NCBI RefSeq assembly: GCF_000959725.1
Contig: NZ_CP009322.1
Coordinates: 496,001 to 560,000 of the forward strand
From: Burkholderia gladioli
Lineage (GTDB): Bacteria; Pseudomonadota; Gammaproteobacteria; Burkholderiales; Burkholderiaceae
Direction of reading: 5' to 3'
Length of the DNA stretch: 64,000 nt
This document shows, piece by piece, positions 1 through 10,600 of the stretch; position 1 is the first letter of the stretch, and the number at the start of each line of letters is the position of its first letter. The position numbers and the translations under genes are program-made. The notes under the pieces are model-generated. The model was not told the DNA's origin and did not search any database. It worked only from the letters and a program-made list of their open reading frames with translations.

Positions 1-1592
1 CGAGCGAGGCTGTCGTCGCGCCCGGCCCGGTCGAGCCCGCCGAGCCGGCCGGTTCGGCCGATACGCCTCGCGAGGCCGGCCCGGCGCCCGCGCGCGACCC
101 GCGGGCGGGCGGCGGCGCGCGCGAGCGGATCGCGGTGGTCGGCATGGCCTGCCATTTCCCGGCCGCGCAGGACATCGACGCCTTCTGGCGCAACCTGCGC
201 GACGGCCGCGACTGCATCGGCGAGGTGCCTGCCTCGCGCTGGAGCGTCGCGCGGCACTACGGCGGCCCCGATTACGCGGACGGCAAGAGCGTGACGCACC
301 AGGGCGGTTTCCTGGACGACATCGAGTCCTTCGATCCGGGCTATTTCGGCATTCCGGAGGCGGTCGCGCCCGGCGTCGATCCGCTCGCGCGGCAGTGGCT
401 GGAAGTCAGCGCCGAGGCGCTGGCCGATGCGGGTTATACCCGCCAGGACGTGTGGGGCCGGCGAGTCGGCGTGTTCTGCGGCTCGCGCACCAGCAATTAT
501 TCGTCGCGGCTCGCCCAGCTCGACAGCAAGGCGGTGATCGGCGTCGGCCAGAACTTCATCTCCGCGCATCTCTCGCACTGCTACCACCTCGGCGGCCCGA
601 ACGTGGTGGTCGATACGGCCTGCGCCAGCGCGCTGACGGCCATCCATCTCGCCGCGCAGAGCCTGCGCAGCGGCGAGTCCTCGCTGGCCATCGCCGGCGG
701 CGTGGACATCCTGCTCGATGAGGGGCCGTTCCTGCTGCTGAGCAGCGCGCGCATCCTGTCGGCGGGCGGGCGCTGCCGGACCTTCGACGAAGGCGCGGAC
801 GGCATCGGCATCGGCGAGGGATGCGGCGTGCTGATTCTCAAGCGCCTGTCGGACGCGGTGCGCGAGGGCAACAAGATCTACGGCGTGATCGACGGCTCGG
901 CCGTCAATGCCGACGGCAGCACGATGGGGATCACCACGCCGAACCCCGAGCGGCAGCGCGAGCTGATCGAACTGGCGATCGCCGACGCGGCGGTCGACGC
1001 GGCCAGCATCAGCTATGTCGAGGCGCACGGCACCGGCACCTTGATCGGCGATCCGATCGAGCTGCGCAGCCTGACCGCGGTGCTCGCGCCGCATCACCGC
1101 GCGGCGCGCGCCTGCGGCGTGGGCAGCGTCAAGAGCAACCTGGGGCATCTGCTCAGCGCGGCGGGCGCGGCCGGCATGGTCAAGGTGCTGCTCTCGCTCG
1201 CGCACCGCGCGCTGCCGCCGACCCTGCACTGCGACACGCCGAATCCGCGCTTCGATTTCGAGGCCTCGCCGCTCTATCCGGTGCGCGAGCTGCAGGCCTG
1301 GGCGGGCGTGGACGGCGTGCTGCGGGCCGGCATCAGCGCGTTCGGTCTGGGCGGCCACAACGCGCACCTGATCGTCAGCGACGAGGGCGTGCCCGATGCG
1401 CTGCGCGCCGACACCGTGCCGCGCGCCGGCCCGGTGCGTTACGCGCGCCGCCGCTACTGGATCGGCGAGGCCCGGTCGGATGCGCTCGCGCCGGCGGCGC
1501 CGCTCGAGCGGGAGCCGCTGCCCGCCGAGGCGATGGGCGCCTATTTCGCGATTCGCCGCACCGATGCGGACGACACCGTTGCCGCGCACTAA
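1..1592 (+). CDS. trans-AT polyketide synthase subunit, C-terminal ketosynthase (5'-partial)
   Basis: Only the C-terminal part of a PKS subunit is present; the reading frame is open from base 3 and the start lies upstream. An Ala/Pro-rich linker (to about base 125) leads into one complete ketosynthase (KS1). The active-site Cys is at bases 621-623 in a TACASA context, the HGTGT His at 1026-1028 and the NLGH His at 1146-1148, so the Cys-His-His triad is intact. After the KS ends (about base 1380) there is a tail of about 70 residues with a short YARRRYW element and then the stop. No AT, DH or ACP follows, so the module is split: its DH and ACP are the first domains of the next protein, 25 bp downstream. 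KS/DH splits are a known subunit boundary in trans-AT synthases, where the KS tail can dock onto the DH; that role here is inferred. The protein acts in the cytoplasm, condensing malonyl units onto the growing chain. Confidence 0.93.
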   Translation, partial: SEAVVAPGPVEPAEPAGSADTPREAGPAPARDPRAGGGARERIAVVGMACHFPAAQDIDAFWRNLRDGRDCIGEVPASRWSVARHYGGPDYADGKSVTHQGGFLDDIESFDPGYFGIPEAVAPGVDPLARQWLEVSAEALADAGYTRQDVWGRRVGVFCGSRTSNYSSRLAQLDSKAVIGVGQNFISAHLSHCYHLGGPNVVVDTACASALTAIHLAAQSLRSGESSLAIAGGVDILLDEGPFLLLSSARILSAGGRCRTFDEGADGIGIGEGCGVLILKRLSDAVREGNKIYGVIDGSAVNADGSTMGITTPNPERQRELIELAIADAAVDAASISYVEAHGTGTLIGDPIELRSLTAVLAPHHRAARACGVGSVKSNLGHLLSAAGAAGMVKVLLSLAHRALPPTLHCDTPNPRFDFEASPLYPVRELQAWAGVDGVLRAGISAFGLGGHNAHLIVSDEGVPDALRADTVPRAGPVRYARRRYWIGEARSDALAPAAPLEREPLPAEAMGAYFAIRRTDADDTVAAH

Positions 1593-1617
1593 TCAGTCGA
1601 TTTCAGGAATCTCACTC

Positions 1618-4600
1618 ATGACTCATCGCCATGCAGCGTCATACGAGCTGGACTTCGAACACGACAACCTCATCCTGCGCGATCACCGCGTGCATGGCGT
1701 GAGCATCCTGCCCGGCGTGACGCTGATCGACGTCGTGTATCGGCTCGGGCAGCACCTGCTCGGACATCAGCGCTTCGAACTCGCGCAGTTGCTGTTCCGG
1801 CTGCCGCTGGCCACCTCCGGACACCTCGCGCGGCGCATGACGGTGCGCTTCGCACCCGGCGCGGACCGCGGGTGCTGGACCGTCTCGCTGTCGAGCGTGC
1901 CGCTGCGCTCGGGCGTGCCGGGCACGGGGCGCGACCTGCATGCCGAATGCGTGCTGCGCGAACTCGATGCGGAGGACCTGCGCGACCCGGCCGAGGCGGA
2001 TTTCGACGTGGCCGGCTTCATCGCCTCGGCCGAGCGCAGCACGCGCGTCGACGAGGTCTATCGCGGCGTGCGCGAGCTCGGCGTGGTACATGGCCCGTTC
2101 ATGCAGACGCTCGGCGAGATCTTCCACCGCGGCGACGAGGAGCTGATGCGCCTGTCGCTCGGCCCGCTGGCCGAAAGCCTGCGCGAGCGCTTCCATGCGC
2201 ATCCGGCCCTGCTCGACGGCGCGACTTTCGCGGGCAGTGCATTCAAGCTGGTCGGCGAGGTGGCCGCCGACTTCCGCGACGACCGCCCGCATATCCCGTT
2301 CTCGGTCGAGCGGGTGCGGCTGTTGCGGCCGTTTCCGGCGCGCATCCTGGTCGCCAGCCGTCATGGCGACAAGCTCGGCGGCGCGGGCGCGGCGCGGCGC
2401 GAGGTGACCAGCTCCGACCTGCGGATCCTCGACGAGGAAGGCCGCGTGCTGGCCCTGTTCGAACGGCTCTCGTACAAGCGCGTGAGGCAGGCGGCGGATA
2501 TCGTGCGGCTGGTCGACCAGGCTCCGGGGGAGGCGGAAGGGGCCGTGGCGGGCGAGGCGGCGCGCTCCGCTGGCGCCGACGTCGGCGTTGGCGCCGTGCC
2601 GGCGTCGACGGTGGCGGCCGGGCACGACGGCGCCCGGGCGGCTGCGCTCGCTGCCGGCGAGTCGACCCGCGCGAGCTTCGACGAGGCGCTCCGGCGCTTC
2701 GTGACCGACCAGCTCGCGGCGCAGGGCGTGGCGCTGGCCGGACGGCTCGGCGACGATACGCCGTTCTTCGACGCCGGTCTCGATTCGACCCACCTGCTCG
2801 CGCTGGTGCGTGCGTTGGAGACGCATTGCGGGCGGACCTTCTATCCCACGTTGCTGTTCGAGCACCAGACGTTGCGCGAACTGGCCGCGCATCTGCACCG
2901 CGAGACGCCGGCCGCGTTCGGTCAGGCGGTGCCGGTGTGGAGCGAATCGGTGGCTGCATCGAGCCAGCAGCCGGCCGCACCGAGCGAACCGTCCGTTGCA
3001 TCGAGCCAGCCGTCGGCTGCATCGCCAGCCGCCGCCACCTCGCACGCGGGCGCCGAAGACGCTGCCGCGCCGGCGCGGCGCGAGATCGCCGTGATCGGCC
3101 TGGCAGGCCGCTATCCGGGCGCGGCCACGCTCGAGGCGTTCTGGGAGGCCGTGGTCGCAGCGCGGCCGGCCACCGGCGCCTTGCCGGCCGACCAATGGTC
3201 GCGTCATGTCGGCGAGGACGACGCCGAGGCGACCGCGGCCGCGACGCTCGGGCATGGCGGCGCGCTCGCGGACGCCGATGCCTTCGACGCGCTGTTCTTC
3301 GGCATGACGCCGGCCGACGCGGCGGCGGTCGATCCGCAGGCGCGCCTGCTGCTCGAGACGGCCTGGCACGCCTGCGAGGACGCGGCCTGCCTGCCGGCGA
3401 CGCTGGCGCGCGGGCGCACCGGCGTCTACATCGGCGTGATGAACGACGACTACACCTGGGTGGCGGCCGAGCATCTCGCCCGCACCGGCAGTTATGCCAG
3501 CGCGGGCAGCTACGCCCACGAACTCGCGAACCGGCTCTCTCACCAGTTCGACCTGCGCGGCCCCAGCATGACGGTCGAATCGGCCTGCTCGAGCTCCCTG
3601 CTGGCGCTGCATCTGGCGCGCACGGCGCTGCTGGCCGGCGAATGCGATCTCGCGCTCGCCGGCGGCGTGAACCTGAGCCTGCACCGCAGCAAGTACCTGC
3701 TGCTCGCCGGGCTCGGCCTGATGTCGGCCGACGGTCGCGAACGCACCTTCGATATCGGCGCGAACGGCTATGTGCCCGGCGAGGGCGTCGGCCTGGCGCT
3801 GCTCAAGCCGATGGAGGCGGCGCTGGCCGACGGCGATCGCATCCACGGCGTGATCGCCGGCAGCGCCACCAATCATTCGGGCCGCGCCGCCGGCCGCTAC
3901 AGCCCGAACCTGCACGCGCTGGTGGAGGTGATCGAGCGCGGCGTGGCCAGCGCCGGCCTCGCTCCCGAGGCGATCGGCCATGTCGAGACGCACGGCACGG
4001 GCACGCAGCTCGGCGATCCGATCGAGGTGCAGGCGATCGCGCGCGCGCTGGGCGCGGCCGGCCGGGGCGACAAGCGCTGCACGCTGGGCTCGCGCGCGAA
4101 CTTCGGCCATCTCGAATCGGCCTCCGGTATCGGCGCGTTGACCAAGACCCTGCTCGGCATGCGGCGCGGCCTGATCCCGCCCTGCGCGAACCTGGAGACG
4201 CTCAACCCGGCCCTGCGCCTCGACGAGACCGCCCTGACCATTCCCCGCGAGGCGATGCGCTGGACGCTGCCGCTCGAGTCGCGCGTGAGCGGCATCCATG
4301 CCTTCGGGATCGGCGGCTCGAACGTGTTCATGGTGGCGCGCGGCGCCGCCCGGCCGGCCCGGCCGGCCGCGCCGGCGGCCCGGGACGAGCTGATCGTGCT
4401 GTCGGCGCGCGACGCGGCCGGGCTCGAGCGCGTGCGTGCCGCGCTGGCCGCGCATCTGCGCGGGCCGGCGCCGATCACCGACGAGGAGCCGGCCACGCTC
4501 GGCGATCTCGCGTTGACGCTGCAGCTCGGGCGCACCGCCTTCGCGCATCGTCTGGCCTTCGTCGTCGCCTCGCGCGAGGCGCTGCTCGCCGCGCTCGATG

Positions 4601-7600
4601 CCCATGCCGAGCAAGGCGGGCAGGGCGCGGACTTCGCCCATGGCGTGGTGCGCGTGGACCTCGGCGCCGGCGCGCCGGCCGATCGCCGGGACGGCCCGGC
4701 CCGGTCGCCGGAGCTCGAGGCGCGCAGCCGCGACGGGCTGCGCCGTCTCGCCGATGCCTGGGTGAACGGAGCGACGATCGACTGGGCGCGGCTGCATGCG
4801 GGGCGCGCGACGCGCCGCGTGGCCGCGCCGCTCTATCCGTTCGCGCGCGACCGGCATCGTATCGACGCCGCGCTCGCGTTGCGCGCCGGCACGGCAAGCC
4901 GCGCCGACGCCGTCGACGCGCAAGCCGCGGCCCGGCCGGCCGGCGGCACGGCGCCGGTGCAGGTCCGCTACGGCGTGCCGGCGTGGCGCGAGGAGGCGGT
5001 GCCCGATACCGGCGTCCCGTCGGACGAGGTGGTTCATCTGGTGACGAGCGGCGTGTCGGCCGAGGTGCTCGCCGGCATCGCCGCCGAAACGGCGCCGGCC
5101 TCGGCATTCGCGTTGCCGGTGCCGGGCGACGATGGCGCGCGTGGCGCGGCGGCGGTCTATTTCGCCGCGTTCGAGGCGCTGCGCCGGGTGAGCGCCGACG
5201 GCGTGCGCGAGCCGCGCCGCCTCGTGGTGCTGGTCGCCGGCGAGGCCGACGAGTTGTTGCATGCGCCGCTGGCGGGCCTGCTGCGCACGGCGGCACGCGA
5301 ATACCCGCGGCTTCGCCCGGTGCTCGTGTTCGCGCCGGGCCCGCTCGATATCGCGCGCGGCGCCGCGATCCTGCGCGACGAGATGCGGGCGTCGAGCGGC
5401 GACGGGCAGGCGCTCGTGTGCCGCCATCTCGACGGCCGTCGCGAGCGGCGAGTCCACCGCGAAGCCATACCGCCGGCCGCCGGGCCGCTGCCGGTGCGGC
5501 AGCGCGGCGTGTACTGGATTACCGGCGGCCTGGGCGGGCTCGGCCGCCTCTTCGCGCGCTACCTGGCCGGCTTCGGCGAGGTCGACGTGATCCTGAGCGG
5601 GCGGGCACCGGCTTCCGAGCAGACGCGGGCCGCCTGTGCCGCGCTCGCGGCCGGCGGCGCGCCCGGCGCGTGCGTGCACTACCTGGCCGTCGATGTCGGC
5701 CGGGCCGACGAGGTCGAGCGCGGCGTCGCGCAGATCGTCGCGCAGCATGGCGGCCTCGACGGGGTACTGCATTGCGCCGGACTCACGCGCGATGCGCTGA
5801 TCGTCCGCAAGACGGCCGATCAGGCCGGCGAGGTGTTCGCCGCCAAGCTGGCCGGCACCGAGGCGATCGATCGCGCCACGCGCGCGCTGCCACTCGATTT
5901 CCTGGTGCTCTGTTCGTCGATCGCGGCCGTATGGGGCAATCCCGGGCAGGCCGACTATGCGGCCGCCAATGCCTGGCTCGACGCCTTCGCGGCACGTCGC
6001 AACGCGTGCGTGGCACGGGGGATGCGGCAAGGCCGGACCGTCTCGATCAACTGGCCGCTCTGGCGCGAGGGCGGAATGCGGGTCGCGGCGGAGGCGATCG
6101 AGGCCTTGCGCGCGCAAACCGGCATGGCGCCGCTGGAGACCGCCGACGGCCTGGCCGCTCTGGAGCACGCGCTGGCCGGCGATGCAGACCAGTGGATCGT
6201 CTGCCCGAGCGACGGCCGCCTGGCGCTGTTCGACAACGGCGCGGCGCCGCCACCGAGCCCGGCCCGGGATCAGGCTCCGGCGGTTCAGCCCCAGTCCCGG
6301 GCTCCCGCCGCGCAGCCGGTCGGCGAGGCGGTGCTCGACTATCTGCGCGACAAGCTCGCGCGGATCTTCCGGCTGCCGGCCGCCTCGCTCGATCCCGATG
6401 CCTTCCTCTCGTCCTACGGCATCGACTCGGCCAACGTGCTCGCGCTGACGGCCGAACTCGAACGCGACCTGGGCGTGCTGCCGAAGACGCTGGTCTACGA
6501 GCATCCGACGCTGGCCGCGCTGGCCGCCTACCTGGGCCGCACGCATCATGCGGCGCTGGCGCGGCGGCTGCCGGCCGCCGACGCAGCGGGCGGCCCCGGC
6601 CGCGAGACCGCCGGCGCGGTTGCGCCTGCGCCTGCCCCGGCATCCGCGCCTTCCACCGCGGCCCCGGCCGCGCCCGCCGCTGCCGCTGCCGCTGCCGCTG
6701 CCGCCGGCGCGCCGCTGGACATCGCCATCGTCGGCATGAGCGGACGGTTCCCGCAGGCGCGCGATCTCGATGCGTTCTGGCGCAACCTGCGCGACGGCCG
6801 CGACTGCATCAGCGAGATCCCGGCCTCGCGCTGGGACCTCGCGCACTACTACGACGACGGCGCCGCCGAGCCGGGCCGGATCCACAGCAAGTGGGGCGGC
6901 TTCATCGACGGCGTCGACGAATTCGATCCGCTGTTCTTCCGGATCTCGCCGCTCGAGGCCGAGATGATGGATCCGCAGGAGCGGCTGTTCCTGCAGGCGG
7001 CCTGGGAGACCATCGAGGACGCCGGTTATACGCGCGCGGCCCTGGCCGACGCGGGCCGCGCCCCGCACCAGCGCGTCGGCGTCTATGTCGGCGTGATGTA
7101 TTCCGAATATCAGCTCTACGGCTTCCAGCAGCAGGCCGAGCGGCGCATCTTCGGGCTGCCCGGCAATACCGCCGGCGTCGCCAACCGCGTGTCCTATTTC
7201 TTCGACTTCCACGGCCCGAGCATGTCGCTCGACACCATGTGCTCGTCGTCGCTGACGGCGATCCACCTGGCCTGCCGCGGCATCGCCTACGGCGAATGCG
7301 GCGTGGCGCTGGCGGGCGGGGTGAACCTGAGCATCCATCCGAACAAGTACGCGGTGCTGAGCCAGGCGCGGATCATCTCCACCAAGGGGCGCTGCGAGAG
7401 TTTCGGCAAGGGCGGCGAGGGTTACATCCCGGGCGAGGGCGTGGGCTGCGTGATGCTCAAGCCGCTGGCGCGCGCGCTGGCGGATCGCGACGCGATCCAC
7501 GGCATCGTGAAGGGCACGGCGCTGAGCCACGGCGGTCGCGCCAACGGCTATACGGTGCCGAATCCGGGCGCGCAGGCCGCCACCATCTCGATGGCTATCG

Positions 7601-10600
7601 AGCAGGCCGGCGTCGCGCCGCGCGCGATCAGCTATATCGAGGCGCACGGCACCGGCACCAGCCTGGGCGACCCGATCGAGATCGCGGGGCTGGTCCACGC
7701 CTTCGGCGAGCTCGGCGCCAGCGGCCAGTTCTGCGCGATCGGCTCGGCCAAGTCCAACATCGGCCACGGCGAATCGGCCGCGGGCATCGCCGGCGTCTGC
7801 AAGGTGCTGCTGCAGATGCGGCATCGCCAGCTCGCGCCGTCGCTGCATTCGGCCGAGCTGAATCCTTACATCGATTTCGCGTCGAGCCCGTTCGCCGTGC
7901 AGCGCGAGCTGGGCGAGTGGCGCGCGCCGCTCGTCGACGGCGTGCCGATGCCGCGCGTGGCGGGCGTCAGCTCGTTCGGCGCCGGCGGCTCGAACGCGCA
8001 CGTGGTGATCGAGGAAGCGCCGGCCGTCGAGGCGCCCGCCGCATCGGCGCAGGCGCCCGGGGCGCGGCTGCTGGTGCCGATCTCGGCGCGCACCGAGGAG
8101 CGGCTGCGGGTACGGGTCGCCGACCTGATCGAGGCGCTGTCGCGGCCCGATGCGCCGCCGCTGGACGATGTCGCCTGGACCTTGCGGGTCGGCCGCGAGC
8201 CGATGGAGTACCGCGCCGCCTTCGTGGTGTCGACGCTCGACGGGCTGCTGGACGCGCTGCGCGGCTTCCTCGACGGCGCCTCGTCGGCGAACGGCTGGCA
8301 TGGCCGCGCGAGCGCCGAGAGCCGCGACGTGCTCGGCGACGAGGACGTGCGGCGCGCGGTGATCCAGTCGTGGAGCGCCGCCGGCCGGATCGACAAGCTC
8401 GCCCAGTTCTGGACCTGCGGCCTGGAACTCGACTGGGAGGCGCCCGCTCTCGCGCTGCCTTCGGCGCGGCGGACGCACCTGCCGCCCTATCCGTTCGAGC
8501 GCCGCGCCTGCTGGGTGCCGGTGCGCCCCACGCCGGCCGCCTCGGCGGCGCGCCCGGGCAGCCTGCTGTCGCGCATGCTGCCGGCCGCGAGCCTGACCGA
8601 CCGGCCGCGGGTGGCCTTCGAGACCACGCTGAGCCCGGCGCTGCCGCTGGTCGACGAGCACCGCGTGCGCGGCCAGCGCGTGCTGCCCGGCGTCGCGTAT
8701 GCCGAGCTGGTGCTCGAGGCCGCGCGCCATGTCTATCCCGAGCGGCGCGCCAGCCTGACGGAGCTGGTCTGGATGCAGCCGCTGGTGGTGGGCGAGGAGA
8801 GCGTGGCGGTCGTCACGCAGCTCGAACGCCATGACGGCGTGCTGCGCTTCGAGATCGCCTCGATGGCGGACGGCGCGAGGCGCGTGCATGCGCAGGGCAC
8901 GGCCGAACTCGATGCGCCCGAGGCCGCGGCCGCCGGCGAGGCGCCGGCGGCGCTGCGCGCGCGCCTGGCGCCCTGGTGGGAGGGCGAGGCCGGGCGCGAG
9001 GCCTTCTACGAGGCCCATCGCGGCAACGGCATCGAGTATGGTCCGGGCCTGCGTCGCGTGCTCGGCCTGTGGGGCGGGGACCAGGAAGCGCTCGGTCTGG
9101 TGGATGCGCGGCCCGCGCGCGGCGAGACCGGGACGGACTTCCTGCTGCCGCCGCCGGTGGCCGACGCGGCGCTGCAATGCGTGGCGGGCATCGCCGGCGC
9201 GCGCGGCGCGGCCGGCGAACTGCAACTGCCCTATTCGATCGGCCGCGTCGCGGTGCTGAGGCCGATCGAGGCGGCGAGCGTTCACGTCCACGTGCGGCGC
9301 ACCGCGCCCGGGCACTACGATCTCGCGATCGTCGACGAGGCCGGCGAACCTTATGCCGTGCTCGGCGACCTGGTGGTGCGCGCCGCGAAGCCGGCCATCG
9401 AGCCGCTCTGCTACGCGGGCCGCTGGCAGCGCGCGGGCGCCGTCGCGGTGGCCGAAGCCGCCCCGGCGGCCGGGACGGCCCTGATCGTCAGCCGCGAGGC
9501 GGGCGTCGCGCTGGGTGATGCCCTGGCGGCGGCCCATTCGCGCGCGGTGTGGGTGAGGCTGGGTGGTGCGGCGGCAGCGGCGCGGGCCGCGAACGCGCCG
9601 GCCGTCGACGGCGGCGCGGCGTTTGCCGAGGCGCTCGGCTCGGCCGGCGTCGTCGACACCGTCTACTTCCTCGCGGCGGTGGTCGGCCAGGCGCGCTACC
9701 GGCTCGACGCGCGCCATGTCGCCGAGGAACTCGAAGCCACCACGCTGGCCTGGTTCCGTTGCGTGAAGGCGCTGGTCGACGCGGGCTTCGACCAGCGCGC
9801 GCTCGACGTGGTGGTGGTCACGCAGGATGGCGAGACGCCGCCGCTGCAGCAGGAGATCAATATCGGCGGCGCCGCGCTGTCGGGCTTCACGCAGGCGCTG
9901 GCGAGCGAATATCCGCACTGGCGCGTGCGCGGCATCGACGTGGGGCGTGCCGCGCTCGCCGATCCGGCGCGGCTGGCCGCGGCCATCGCCGGCGAGCCGC
10001 ATCGCGCCGGCGCCTTCCCGGTGGCCCTGCGCGACGGCCTGCGCTACGAGCACCGGATCGCGCCGCTCGAACTGCCGCCCGCCGGCCGTGCCGCCTTCGT
10101 CGAGGGCGGCGTCTACGTGATCGTCGGCGGGGCGGGCGGCATCGGCCGAATCCTGACCGCGCACCTGGTGCGGCGCTACCGTGCCACGGTGATCTGGCTC
10201 GGCCGCCGCGCGCTCGACGCGGCGTTGCGCGAGCAACTCGCGGCCGCCTCGACGGAGCAGGCCCGGGTCGACTATTTCCAGGTCGACGTGAGCGCGCGCG
10301 AGGCGCTGGAACGCGTACGCGACGCGATCCGCGCGAGCCACGGCCGCATCAACGGCGTGCTGCATTCGGCCCTGGTGCTGCGCGACGCCAGCGTGCGCGG
10401 GATGGACGAGACGGCCCTGCGCGAGGCGCTGGCGCCGAAGGTGGCGGGCAGCGCGGTGCTGGGCGAGGTGTTCATGCGCGAGGACCTCGACTGGCTCGGC
10501 TTCTATTCGTCGATGCAATCGTTCCGCGCCGGCGCGGGGCAGGCCAACTACGCGGCCGGCTGCACCTTCCAGGACAGCTATGCCCGCGCGCTCGGCCGCG

